Shown here piece by piece: positions 1-11,989 of a DNA stretch of 64,000 nt. A program made the position numbers and the translations under genes. How positions within the stretch are numbered: position 1 is the first letter of the stretch; every line of letters begins with the position of its first letter. Source of the DNA: Zygnema cylindricum (lineage: Eukaryota; Streptophyta; Zygnematophyceae; Zygnematales; Zygnemataceae); the NCBI GenBank assembly GCA_037447655.1, contig JBBHKE010002976.1:1-64000 (forward strand), written 5' to 3'. The notes under the pieces are model-generated. The model was not told where the DNA came from, ran no database searches, and saw only the letters and a list, made by a program, of their open reading frames with translations.

Positions 1-1500
1 CATTTTGGCGTGACGTCAATTTTGTCTGGACATTTATCATACCACTACAACCACGTGAAATTCAACAAATAGGATTGTACCACGTGTCCCTTTCCTTTGT
101 CACCAAAGACGCCAATCCTAACTCAAAACCCTCAACGGCTCAAGATCTTACACATAAAACATCGACGGTCAATTCTCGTTGTCACCAGAGACGAAGGCGA
201 CTACAATGCTTTTCCCTTTTAGAAAAAGGGCAAAGCAAAAATAAAGTGCGTGCAACATTTTGCATAATTCGTACAAAACCTCTTTATAACAAAAAAATGA
301 AAAATGGTAGATCTAAAACATTTGAAAAAAAAATGCCTCGACTGTTGAGTTCACATGATGTTTTCAATGATTTGTTACTTACGTGGCTTGAGTCGAGCTG
401 CAAGATGTCCAATTCGTAAGTATTTGGACTTTTTTACGATTTTTACGTAGTATTCGTGACTTTCATTCATTTCGTAAAATTCGTTGAATTTTCTATGTAC
501 GGCAGTTTGTACGGAATTAGCAGCTTGTTTAGAAGCCTGGTCGCTGGTTGCTGGTTCAGCGCCGTAGTTGACGCGTGGCTGGTTTTTGACTTTTTTCACT
601 TCACTGTTTTTTGCCTTTTTAGCATATGCCGTATTGAAAATTTTAAATTTGAAATGTACGGAAACGTACGGATACATAATCGGGTACGCATTTTATTAAT
701 ATTTCAAATTTTCAACATTGTTGAATGCGAACCGTATTTAGTATTCGTGCGTTCGTTTCGTGCGTACTATCCGAATTGGACATATATGGTCGAGCACTTT
801 TAACTACATGTGGTCAACATTTCAATTTACATGTGGTCCATTAAAATTTACTTACCGTGACATTTTGACGGCGGTGTCGATTATTTAATTATTTTTGAGT
901 TTTTTCGTATGATGATCGTTGTTTTTATGTTTTACAATCTCGGGAAAAACTACACCGGTTGCCCCTTGGCAAATCGCACTTTTTCGCAGGTCAAACGTAG
1001 TCAACGGTGGTCAAATTTGAACACACGTGTCTCTAAATAGTCCTGTTGTACTTATTTTGTACAATGTGCACATATTGACGTAGTAGAATGAGGTATGCGC
1101 TTATCATCTATCTCCCTTATTACTTCCCTCCTGTGTGAATACGAAATGCTGACGTATGCGCTTACGCCCAAGCAGGATAACGTACGCACTTATCATTTCC
1201 CTTACCTTTATTGCTTCCCACCTGTGTGAATAACTGGATACCGAATGCCTCTACTGAAAGTACTGTACTGTAATGGCAATTCATGGTGTATTTTTACATG
1301 TGAGGTTCCGCACGAAATATTCGTATTTTTTATGCATCGATGTTAACCTAATTGCTTGCCCTAAACATCGACTCCTGTTGTTCCCTCTCTTCTCCATTAA
1401 GACCGATATACATCAGAAAATAACACCAAAACCTAATACTATCAAGAACAACAGCAACAACGATAAAACAAAACGATAATATATTTTAAAAATTCCTTCC
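1..1500. other. Upstream AT-rich region, no supported gene
   Basis: No coding region is supported here. Short open frames at 75-419, 375-677, 456-803 and 1273-1479 have AT-driven composition and no recognisable domain. The only structure I see is an imperfect direct repeat of about 47 bp at roughly 1096-1142 and 1186-1232; both copies read (G)C(G/A)CTTATCAT, a pyrimidine stretch, then CCTGTGTGAATA. Confidence 0.5.
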
Positions 1501-1550
1501 TTGATTCCATTTGAATCCCTTTCCAGCCATTTCTTTCTTAATTTAGCTCC

Positions 1551-1781
1551 TTCATCCCTCCTTCCACCTCTCTTCCTCCTCTCCTACCTCCTCTCCTCTC
1601 CTCTCCTCTCCTCTCCTCTCCTCTCCTCTCCCTCCTGCCATCTCCTCCTCTGTCTCCTCTCCTCTCCTCCTCCTCTCTCCTCTCCTCTCCTCCCTCTCCT
1701 CTCCTCCTCCCTTTTTGTCTCTCCTCTCCTCCCCTCTCTTCCCTCCTCTCCTCTCCTCTCCTCTCCTACCACCTCTCTTCC
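1551..1781 (+). repeat. CT-rich (CTCTC) low-complexity tract upstream of ALG11
   Basis: The plus strand is almost pure pyrimidine, built from CTCCT and CTCTC repeats, and ends directly before the ALG11 start codon. It is a simple-sequence tract; a CT-rich promoter or 5' untranslated region is a possible role but only inference. The open frames on both strands through it (Ser/Leu/Pro-rich, or Arg/Gly/Glu-rich on the minus strand) are composition artefacts. No TATA box is evident next to it. Confidence 0.85.
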
Positions 1782-4700
1782 ATGAAGCGTTTTTTAGATC
1801 TATTGTCCCTTCCTTCACCTTTCCTTCTAGCTATTGCTGCAGTTATCGCCTCCTCTGTCCTTTACCTCTTATGGAGCAAGAGACAGGGCAAAACTGTAGC
1901 ATTCTTCCATCCTTTTTCCAGCCATGGCGGCGGAGGCGAGAGAGTCCTCTGGTGCGCCATTCGAGCGGTGCAGGAGATGGCTCCCGATTCGCGCTGCATT
2001 CTTTACACGTGTGAAGATACCACGTCAGCATCTCTGTCAGAGAGGGCTTTCAACAGTTTTGGAGTCCGACTGCGTCAGCCTGTGGAGGTATCCTCTCGCT
2101 CTCCCCCTCATTCTCTCCCTCCACCTCGGTCTCACGTCCTGTCCCTCTTCCTCTCCCTCTCCCTCTGCCTCTCCTTCTCTTTCCCCCTTCCCTTTCCCCT
2201 CTCCTTCTCCCTCTCCTCTCTCCGTCTCCCTCCCTCTCTCCCTCTCTTTCTCCCTCTCCCTGTCCCTCTCCCTCTCTTTCTTCCTCTCCCTGTCCCTGTC
2301 CCTCTCCTCCTCCCTCTCCCTGTTTCTGTTCCTCTCCCTATCATCTCCCTCTTTTTCCTCTTCTACTATTCCTCTTCTCCCTCTCCCTCTCCTTCTCCCC
2401 CTCCTCCTCCCTCTCCCCCTCCCCCTCTTCCTCTCCCTGTCCTGTTTCTGTTCCTCTCCCTATCACCCCCCACTCTTTCCTCTTCTTCTATTCCTCCTCT
2501 TCTCCCTCTCTCTCCCCAGCTACACAATGTCTACTAAGTGGCATGTAAAAATGCATTTTTTAGAATATCACAATTTTGTATGAAATGAAGGGACGTTCCT
2601 CGAACGGATTCAATTTTATGAGTGAGTGGTGGAAAAATCCTAAGTGTGTAAGATCTGGACTCTTTGAAATGAACTCTGTACGGAAATCAGAAAATGATTA
2701 TGCTTTATGAGAATTGATATCCTAGTTGATTTTGAAACAGCTACAGTTTTCGTTGAAGAAAAACCTCATTTTCACCTGTAAAACTTCTTTTTGCTAAATT
2801 GTCAAATTGTTTTGCGAATAATCTTAAGGACAATCGTTTTTTTTAATCAATCACTGTTTATTTCTTGCTCTCTTGCATGTTTCTTTTCCTTTCTGAAGTT
2901 ACCGACTTCTTAAGTGAGTGCCTGTTCTTTTGTTGTTCGTTTGGTCACAGGTTTTACGTGCGTCGATTTTAGTTTAGTTCCCCTTTTTTTTTCTGTTGCG
3001 TTTAATGCCTTTTTTATGTATTTATTTTTCTTGCCTGTTTTTTGATGCCCGTTCTTGCAAATTGTTCGTTCCTCCATATATTTATGCATATGTTTTTTTT
3101 TCGTCAAATGCCGTTCGTTTCACTTAATTTTAACTCTTTCTATCGTTTCAACAGTATTTTTGATCAGTTCTGTTTGTTTCTGATCTTTCTGGGTGCCTTA
3201 TCACTCGTTTTTGGTTTCCCTCTTTTTCTTTTTCATGTATGGCTGCTTGTCTCCTTATCTCCAATCTTCCCTCTTGACTTTTTTTTCTTCTTTCTTATTT
3301 TTTAAACTCTCTCCCCCCCTTCAGAAACCCGTCAGATTCCATCTGTTTTGTTCTTCTTTTTTCTCCTCTCCTGAACTCTGTCAGTTTTCGCCTCTTTTTA
3401 CTATTTTAAGTCTCCCTCTCCCCTTCTCAACCTCGTCTGTTTTCCCTTCTATTCATTCTTTCTATTGTCCCTCTCCCCTCCCAATCCCGTCCCCCTTCCC
3501 TCCCTCTCTCTCCCCTCTCTCCTCCTCTCCTCCCTTCCTCTCTCCCTCTTTCTCCTCTCTCCCTTTTTCCGTCTCTCTCAGGTTTTACGTCTTTACAATG
3601 GAATATGGGTGGAAGCCTCCACTTACCCTCGGTTCACTTTATTAGGCCAGTCCTTGGGCTCCATGGTCCTTGCTTGGGAGGCTCTCTGGCGTCTCACTCC
3701 CTCCCTCTTTTTGGATACTAGTGGCTATGCCTTCACCTATCCTGTAGCTGCCCTCTATGGCTGCCACGTGGCATGTTATACTCACTATCCTACCATAAGT
3801 ACTGATATGTTGGAGAAAGTGAAGAGGAGGGAAGCCTCATATAATAACAACACCGGGATCGCCAACAGGTTAGTGGTCTGGAAGCACACTTACCAGTCAT
3901 TTTCTTATTTTTTTATTTTGTACGGATAGAGTGAGCAGATGTCCAATCCAAAAGTACGGTACTACCAAAGCATCGCAAGACTGACTAGAGCCATTTCTTT
4001 CATTTATTTCCATTTTTTACCATTTTTTTCATTTTGTAACACTTTTTATTTTTTATTTTTTTATTTCATGTTTCTCATTTTGTACGGACGCAGTGAGCAT
4101 TTATCCGATATAAAATTACGGTACTACCAAACTATGGCAAGACTGTACGGTATTGCTGGTTGGTTCACTTCTGTGGCGATGGTCAACTCTTCGTGGACCG
4201 AAAACCATATTAAACAATTATGGAAACATCCGGAGAAAATATTTCGAGTTTATCCTCCCTGTGATACGATATCGTTACAGAAATTGCCTTTGGAGAGACC
4301 GGAGGAAGGATGTGAACGGTATATTCTTTCATTGGCTCAGTTCAGACCCGAAAAGGTTGGTAAATTAAAGAAAACAAAAGAAAAGGAAAGCGGAAGGAAA
4401 CGAAAAAAAAAACAAAAGAAAAACAAAAGACCAACAAAAGAGACAAAAAGAATTACAAAAGAAAAACATAAGAAAAACAAAAGCGTATCTCATCGGATTG
4501 TTGTAATGCAAAATCGATTAAATAATCAAGTCTTTTGCAGTGTTTGTTCTTAAACTTTGTTGAATTTGTACTGAATCTTGTTAAATTTTCTGGACGATTG
4601 TAATAAAAAAAACAATATTGAGATTAGATCTAGAAGAAAAAAAAGTAACAACTTGAACTAAAAGCAACAAATATGTTAGAAACGGATTTTTTTTTCAAAC

Positions 4701-7700
4701 CTGGGATAACTCTTGTCAGAAGAAACAGAAATGCAAGTAGAAAAGGAAAAGAAACGAGGAAAAAGAAATGAAAGGGTAAAAAGGGAAGAAAATTGGTTTT
4801 TTGAAAGGCTGTCACTAGAGAGTGGTCCTAGTTCTGAAAACCTTTCATTTCTCTGAAAAAAAATAAACAACCCGTAAATTATACTCTCCCATATTGCTTT
4901 CTGTAAAACCTTTGGTGCTGAGGAGCATGACTTAGTAAATAATTTCATATTTCATGATATACTCAGTAAACAATCTCTTACTAAAATAATTTACTTGATA
5001 AATAACTTTAGTCGTGAATAGTTTAAATTCCTCTATGGTGATTTTTGTAACATAAAATGTATCGATGGGTATTTTGGACAATACATCGCTTAGGAATTTG
5101 ATGCTATACAAATCACTTCGTCATTTCTGGCTGGTTTACAATTAGTGTTATTAGTACCACTATTACATTAGTATTTGGTCTAAGGCCCCAAAATGAAAAA
5201 CAAAACACATGACAAAAAAAAATATATGATGCAATACATTGCAAGGCAAAAAAAAAACAAAAAAAAAGGAAAAAATGGCTCTTGATTAGTGTGATTATTT
5301 TACGTGGTAGTTTTGTTAGTTTTTCCATCGTGGAAGTTATTTTTTTTGTTAAGTAAAACATTGTTCATGTTTCCAATTATTTTAACGTAAAGGCATATTA
5401 TTTAAATTTTCAAATGTAATTTAAGAGACACAAGATCCTTAAAATTTCTATGACTTTCTTCAAACGATATTGTTTTTGCCTCTCTTTCCACTTCTATTTT
5501 TTTTATAAGTTTAGGTTTGTCTTTCATTCCTTCTTGTTATTCTTTTTTAGCAATCGATGAGGATAAAAGTTTAGGTTTGTCTTACTTTCCCTTTTTATTT
5601 TCTCATTGGCAATTGGTCAGGATAAAAAAGTTTGGCAATCGGTTTGGATAACATTTTATAGCTATCTGTCAGTATAGATTTTTCTGTCAATTGGTCAGGA
5701 TAAAAAGTTTTGGTTATCTGTCAGGATAAACATTTTTGAAGTTGGTCAGGGTAGAAAGGTTTGGCAACCGGTCAGGCTAAAAAATTTCGACAGTCGGTCA
5801 GGATAATGAGTTTTGGCAACCAGTCAGGATAAACATTTTTGACAGTCGTTCAGGATAAAAAGTTTTGGTTTTTGGGATGCACGGATTTGGAAGCATAGGC
5901 ACATGGCATTCAACTTCAAGCCTTTGCGAGAGCTCTTAAAGAAGGAGGCGTGAATATGAAAGGAGTCAAACTAAAATTGGTGGGAAGTTCTCGACATCGT
6001 GAAGACGAAGAAAGAATTGAAATGTTAAGCAGTTTGGCCGTGGAACTCGGGATCGAGGGAAAAGTGGATTTTTGTACTAACGTACCATATAGGTAAAAAC
6101 GGAGAATTGTTTCTCTAAGGTTATGGTTTCGTTTATCTTTCTATAGAGGAAAGATGTGGTTTGGAAGATTGAGATGGTGATATGGGAGAGTACTTGCTGA
6201 AAGAAATGTATGTTGTTATGAATGACGGAACAGGGATGAGCAGAAACAAACGGTTTAATGCCGTTTATTGTGTTTTTTCTCTTTTGTTTCTTCTTTTGTC
6301 TTTCGTAATAAAAAATTAACAAGTTTTTTTTGTAACTCTGCGATTCCAACATCACAATTGAGGGAAAAGAATGACATATATTTACATGTATTATCATCAT
6401 TATCATTATTATACATTTTTTTACTTACATGTATTACGACGCTGTAATTATACGTATTCTTTTGTCCATATGTGAAGTCTGTCTACTTTTCAACTATGAA
6501 GTTCACCGTGGTCATTTTCTTTTTAAACCATAAAAAGGTTAGCTTGCAAATGAAATTTGAACTCGCGTTATGTTCCCTTTTTTCTTTTGTTGACCCTGTT
6601 GCAGTTTATAGGTGGTATGTTTTTCCGTAAAAGTTTACATTTTTTTTCTGTTTTTGCAAAATGACAGTGGACTTGAGGAGATTTTTGTTTTTTGATCGAA
6701 AGAACTATCATTTTTTTTCCGTTTTTGCTCTTTTATAGTGAACTTAAGGAGGTTAACATCTTTTTGTATAAAGTAAAACATTATTTTCTCCTTTTTTTGT
6801 GCTTTTACAGTGAACTTACAGAGCGTGATACTTTTTTAATATTTACCATTTTTTTTCTCCGTTTTTGCACTTTTCCAGTGAACCTAAGGAAGCGTAACAT
6901 TTTTTTCTTAAAACTAGACTTTCTTTTGTTAAACATTTTTTTTCCGGTTTTGCGCTTGGTCAGTGAACTTAAGGAGCTTCTGGGAGGAGCCATGGCTGGT
7001 CTCCACACAATGACTGATGAACACTTTGGAATAAGTGTCGTGGAATATATGGCGTCCGGAGCAATTCCAATCGGTAGGTCCATTCTATTTACTTATTTGT
7101 TCATTTTGTTCATTTGTTTATGGGCACGAATTCATTAATTCATTTGTTTATGGGCATTAATGTATGAAGCTCATTAGTTTATGGACACGAACTCATTTAT
7201 TCATTCGTTTATGGGCACTAGTGTATTTGGTTCATTTGTTTATGGAATAGCAATGGGCCTGCTTTGGTTTAGTTTGGTTTGGTTCCCATGTGGCCTGAAC
7301 CAAACTGAACGGTTTATAACCAGCGTTCATTTTGTGAACCAAACTAATCCGTTGGATTTCACTGAACAGAGCTGTTTAAACCGTTAGACTGTTGAATTTT
7401 CAGTACTTTCCAATGTTTCAATAGAGAACAACGTAGAAAATGTAGAAATTATGTGGCCAGAAGTACTTAAGATTGTACTTTTTACAACAGCAAAACAATA
7501 CCGCCAATAGTAGCTTTGAACATGGTAATGGCGCTCCCGTTCAATTTACATACTATTGAAACATGTTTTGTACATTAGTACGATATTTCGCTCTTACTTT
7601 TATTTTGTGTACTTCCATTTCCGGTCCGGCGTGATTATGTTGAACCAAACAGTTTTCACTTTGTCACAAAGTGAACGTAAAGGGATCAAATCTGAGATCG

Positions 7701-9178
7701 ACGGTATTTACGATTTTTCCTTGTGAAGTCGAATTGAATTTTAGATGAATGGTTTTGAAATCCTGATTACTTTCATCTTTCCAATAAACAGCCTCGTCAA
7801 TTGAATAACTTATCATTAAAGAGAGCGTTGTACACATCTGAAATAGATTCATTGGTGTCAACAGAACTGAAACCAAACCAGACAAGACTGATAGTGTATT
7901 TGAAGAGCCAATTGCCGAAAAAACTGGTGTTGTTCAGTTTGGTTTCATTTCACTCAGAGCCAAGTTCTAATGAAGTCTAAGCTATAAGCTCATTTTTTTT
8001 ATTTGTTTATGGGGACTTATGTATCCACCCTATGTTATTCTCAAACAGTATCTAGTCAATGAATAAGACAAACGTTTTGCGGCGTACACTTAAGATTTTT
8101 TTTAAGATATTAAGAAGGTACGTCTAAGTACACTGTTTACAATGAGTATTGCAGGCCAGTTGTCTTATTACGCAGATTTTTCTTTGGACAGCGTATACCG
8201 TATTTACAAATTTGTAGAAAGAAAAAAAAAAAAACGGTAGAAACAGCAATTTTTTCTTTTATGGGAAAAAACAAAGTCGTATGTCCCATAAGTAGACCTT
8301 TGTACTATATGTGGGTAAAGTTCCCACAATAGAAAACCTGTATTATACACGTATCATATGGTACACTGCCCATCTTTATTAGAGTTTAATCACTCTCATT
8401 CGAGTCAGTGTTTTTTATAACCAAAATTCATTCATTGGTGTTAATAACACTATTTAGTTAAGTGGCCCGTATCGAGCACGTTGCAAAACATAATTTATTG
8501 CGGTTAATTTGAATATATTGTTAACGCCAATAATTGTCGAACTCTGACAACAATGGTTGGTGTAGCTCACCCAATAAACTACATGCTGACATAAGCATGC
8601 GTCAGATCTTGGCCCTTATGTCACATCAGATGACAGGTGTCGTGACGTCGCATATTCCCGAAAAACGATTGAGCAGTAGATTCAATCCTCAATGAGGCGA
8701 CCGCACAAGATTTTTTTTTTTGGGCATACTTTTCGTTATTTCTATCCGTTGGATTCCTTGAAGTCCGTGTTTTATTTTGTCCTTTCTGACATGGAAAATC
8801 CATATTAGACGTGCACTTGTACGAATTTTACTAAAAAAGGTATAATGTTCATATCTTATTCGTATATACGCATAGTATGTTTCTATTTTATTTACGGCCT
8901 TAATACATTTTACTAAAAAATATTTTTGACTCGCAGCTCACAATTCGGGAGGACCAAAAGAGGATATCGTGGTAGAAGACGAAGGAGAAAAAACCGGTTT
9001 TTTGGCAAAAACCGTTGTAGAATTTTCTGAAGCGATTATTTGTGTTTTTAGTATGTCAAAAAATGAACGTTTGAAGATGGCGAGGGCCTCTAGGAGGAGA
9101 GCAAGTCAGTTTTCTGAGGCAAGGTTTGATAGAGATTTTAAAGAAGCGATGAGAACGCTCCTCCTTTCTTTAAGATGA
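1782..9178 (+). CDS. ALG11: ALG11, GDP-mannose:Man3GlcNAc2-PP-dolichol alpha-1,2-mannosyltransferase (6 exons, 466 aa)
   Basis: The family adds the fourth and fifth mannoses to the dolichol-linked N-glycan precursor on the cytosolic face of the ER. Exons read from splice sites: 1782-2087, 3582-3868, 4094-4355, 5899-6092, 6964-7073, 8937-9178. All junctions are GT-AG, phases match, and the product is 466 aa (human about 490). Residues 14-31 form a membrane anchor. [15 protein letters not shown] (43-57) is the GT-B glycine-rich start; HYPTIS (170-175), [14 protein letters not shown] and FRPEK (281-285) are family blocks. E369 and E377 form the GT4 EX7E pair in EHFGISVVE, and AHNSGGPK follows across the last junction. 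The ATG was chosen because the membrane anchor and glycine motif follow in the usual order. Introns are long (225-1863 nt), and two carry duplicated acceptors that could give longer in-frame isoforms. The sequence blocks resemble plant ALG11. Identification is firm; exon borders are inferred without transcripts. Confidence 0.95.
2088..3581 (+). other. ALG11 intron 1 with long polypyrimidine tracts
   Basis: This 1494 nt GT-AG intron contains two strongly CT-rich stretches (about 2095-2520 and 3300-3580). The second runs directly into the acceptor TCTCTCTCAG. The first resembles the CT tract upstream of the gene. Long Ser/Leu/Pro/Phe open frames here are due to composition and are not exons. 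Confidence 0.8.
3905..3985 (+). repeat. Duplicate of the exon-3 acceptor and exon start inside ALG11 intron 2
   Basis: The stretch from about 3905 to 3983 matches 4067-4145 with a 162 bp offset. Both contain TTTTGTACGGA, an AG, then TGAGCA and a GTACTACCAAA block followed by GCAAGACTG. The upstream copy would encode [18 protein letters not shown] beside the real [18 protein letters not shown]. The offset is 54 codons and no stop intervenes, so use of the upstream AG (3930-3931) would insert 54 residues in frame. Homology stops after GCAAGACTG, so this is a partial exon duplication including the end of the intron. Confidence 0.8.
5540..5878 (+). repeat. Minisatellite in ALG11 intron 3 (GGTCAGGATAAAAAG-type unit)
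   Basis: About ten degenerate tandem units share the core (G/T)GTCAGGATAAA followed by a T-rich spacer and often GGCAA or GACAG, with a period of about 25-40 bp. The array ends roughly 20 bp before the exon-4 acceptor (AG at 5897-5898). The lower-copy start near 5500 has the variant GATAAAAGTTTAGGTTTGTC twice. I see no coding potential. Confidence 0.75.
6650..6975 (+). repeat. Tandem array of five 3'-splice-site repeats in ALG11 intron 4
   Basis: Five units each contain a T-rich tract, GTTTTTGC or similar, an AG, and a version of TGAACTTAAGGAG, which is the first exon-5 sequence. The AG dinucleotides lie at 6666-6667, 6737-6738, 6809-6810, 6877-6878 and 6962-6963. The last is the acceptor giving the conserved protein. 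Copies two and three lie 225 and 153 nt upstream of it. Both distances are multiples of three with an open frame through to exon 5, and their translations repeat YSELKE and YSELTE. The first and fourth copies would shift the frame. Confidence 0.85.
8364..8562. mobile_element. CACCG-terminus MITE (199 bp) in ALG11 intron 5
   Basis: A short non-autonomous DNA transposon flanked by TA on both sides. The left end reads CACTGCCCATCTTTATTAG; the right end is the degenerate complement ending in GGTTGGTG. The terminal pattern (CAC, then an ATCNNTATTAG motif) matches the family described at 16-27 kb. The interior has no coding region. The ends are more diverged than in other copies, so the right boundary is less certain. 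Confidence 0.55.
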
Positions 9179-9443
9179 AAGGGCGATAACTATGTGTTCA
9201 TTGTTTTGAGAAAGTCTCGATTTTGAAAGTGTTAAAAAAGTGAAGATTAAGTTCGTCTTGTGTATGCTTTTATCGTTTTGGTATGTGTCGTAAAGAATGC
9301 ACTTGTGTTTAATTTCATTTGGGAGTAAAATAGTGTCTCCCCTAAAAAACCCTAAAAAACCTTCTTCGTACTTTGGGTTGCTTTTGTGCACATGTTTCTG
9401 TTTTTGTTTCTGTTTCTGTGTCTGTTTCTGTTTCTCTTTCTTA

Positions 9444-9449
9444 AATAAA
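9444..9449 (+). terminator. Candidate polyadenylation signal AATAAA for ALG11
   Basis: AATAAA lies about 266 nt after the ALG11 stop codon, just after a (TGTTTC)n stretch at about 9391-9440. It is the first well-placed match downstream. In AT-rich DNA this hexamer is common, so support is modest. Confidence 0.35.
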
Positions 9450-11989
9450 AACAATAGAGGGCCAGGAACCCGGATTGGATTCAAAAAGGTTCTCTCTCAA
9501 GCTAATGACCTTCTGGTCATTTGATCTGTTTGGGACCAAAAAGTAACAACGAAGCGTTTATGAAATTGACTTATTATGCATGACGATCACAAGAGTATAT
9601 TAAATATTTCATCGCGCACTATGTAAAAACAAAACGTATTTTATTCTGGATGTGGGTTGCCCTTCAAACTGACATAAATAGTACAAATAAATGTCGACCA
9701 TATACACTAATTATTAGTAATGACTTTCAACTTTCATAGTCTTTTAACCTCTTATGCGATATGTTAAATATTCAGATGATTTTTAGCACTGGATTCTTTA
9801 TTCCACGAATTCGATGCACAAAAACATTTTCTTATCCTCATCCTCATTGGAGTCTCCTCTGTCTCCATTCAATCCTCTTAATATCTATGTTAAGTGTAGC
9901 ACAGAAGGGAGTTCCAGGAAACTTGCAGAAAACAAAAACTGATTCGCTACAAAAAACTTGAACGAGGTCGTCTTATTGAACTTGAACTTGTCAAAAACTT
10001 TCGACTGAAGTGTTTTTGTTTTTTATTTTCTTTTTTTGCTAAATAACTTTGGTTGCGTCCAATCATACAACAAAATTGCCGAAAATTGTGATGCAAAAAG
10101 CGCGCCCTACTATATTGCTTAAAAATTTTGCTCAAAAAATTACTAAAAATAAAAAGCTCCATTAAAAACATGCGACGGTGGAAACAAAAGAAAGGAAATG
10201 CCAAAGCGAAACTGAAAAAACTCGAAAGCTAAAAATAATAATGCTCAATCACAATTCTCTGTGGGTAGCTTTAACTTAGTCACAGTTGTCACATTAGTAA
10301 AAGAACTGAACTTTACCAAAAGCCAATCTGAAAAGTCAATTGCTAGGATCCCTTCACCGATCATGTGACATGGATAACGCTACAGTGCCCAAACGTTATT
10401 ATTGTTAAAAACACTAATTTGGTCGCGACATTTTTGAGCCAAAAATAACAAGTACACCGTGAATTGCTATTAGTGTTAATGTTTGTTTCGTCTCTTACAT
10501 CTTTTCTCCTTACATACTTGTCGGATTGTGGATCTGACGGTTGCGATTGAAAGGTAAGATTCTCAGCTTCCGATTGGCGGTCTCAAAATGAAAATCAAAC
10601 AAATGTGTACGGATAAAAGATGTTTTAACTGGTGAAAAAATTATTTACACTATAGCGATACATGGTGTAGTGTTGATAACATTATGTAAGGGAGTGGAGT
10701 TCAATTCAACATGCCTTCCTACATTACATCATTATTGTATATTCGAATTTCACATTTTCACCAATAATTCCTTTATTATGATATCGATGGGAAGTGTAGC
10801 TTTCCCACTTAAATTTTTTTTTTTTTATCGTTGTTTTTGTTTAATCATATGATGACATTGGTGCAATTAATGATTATGAAGATGTTTTATTAGTGACATT
10901 TCTTCGAAGTTGTTGATAATTCCACTCTATTTGTCAACCAAATCCTAACTTGCCTATTTGAACGATGCAATTGAAAAGTTTAAACGGTTTTTGTTTGATA
11001 GAATTGTTTGCTAGTCCACTGATCTTTTCTTTTCTTTTTGTTCCCATCGCTCTATTTGTTTTATATTGTAGTTTTTCAGTTTTGGCCATGCCACCCCTTT
11101 TGTACCCTGGACTCAGATGGGTTACCATCGTGCTTTTTAATTTATCCTGCCCTTTTTTTTACTCTATCGAATACTCAAACAATGTGATAATGAATGGGTT
11201 TAAGGGTTTTTTTAGGGATATTTTAAATTTGTTGGGCTTTTTTAGGAGTCTTTTGTACATTATTATACCAGAAAACTTAGTGCAAATTATTTGTTGAATT
11301 ATTCTCCAACAATCGAATTGAAAGAATGTATGATTTTTTTTTCTTGATTGCCTTCTTCTCCCTCTCTCCCTCTCTCTCTTTTTCTTTCTACCCCTCTTCA
11401 TCTCTTAACCACCACCTTTATTTTTTTTAGGGTTTTTTGAAATAAGCGACACACCCATCTTAAGAGTGCATTGCAGATATTGCTTCTTTCTAAAATTCAA
11501 AAAATTAAAAGAATTAATTAAAAAATATATAAGTTTGTACAAAAACTGAAACTTTATTTCTGCTTTTGGTAAACTAGGGTTTGTAAGAAACCCTAAAATG
11601 ATCACAAGTCTTTCCTTCCTTGCTAAGTTACCAAAAGTAAACAATAAACAAAAAGACAAAATCGAATCATAAATGCATGTCGCTTTCAAAAATTAAAACG
11701 TCTACCACCCTTTAACCTCATAAAACCTAATAATTAATCAACAATTTCAACAAAATTCTTAAAAATTGTACTTGTAATGTACTTAAGAATGTCCCCATTT
11801 TCCTTCCCCGTGTCACCTTGCTACCCTAGATCCTCAAAACTCTACAAAAAGGTTTTTTATTTTTTTCATAAAATAAATGATAACTTTATTGAACTAAGAG
11901 TAAACCTCAACGAAATGTTAAAGTGTACTCAAATATCAAAGATGTCCTCTCCTCCTCCGTACATCAAGATATTCATTCCGTACGTCACG
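9450..11989. other. Intergenic DNA between ALG11 and the PAN gene
   Basis: Apart from one short transposon (10455-10667), I see no gene or RNA here. The open frames on both strands are short, Phe/Ile/Lys-rich and share no motif with known families. The stretch at 11340-11410 is CT-rich. The two genes flanking this region converge. Confidence 0.5.
10455..10667. mobile_element. Fold-back MITE of the CACCG family (213 bp)
   Basis: Flanked by TA dinucleotides (10453-10454 and 10668-10669), the element starts CACCGTGAATTGCTATTAG and ends with the near complement CTATAGCGATACATGGTG. Its interior is closely similar to the element at 14092-14313: both contain a GACGGTTGCGATTGAAAG core between arms resembling AACATCTTTTCTCC and its complement. 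The element therefore folds on itself. It has no coding capacity. Confidence 0.75.

Noticed and set aside
1501-2583. Long Ser/Leu/Pro-rich and Arg/Gly/Glu-rich open frames on both strands
   Set aside because: They are translations of CT simple sequence; only the ALG11 exon-1 frame (1782-2087) shows family motifs and a proper donor.
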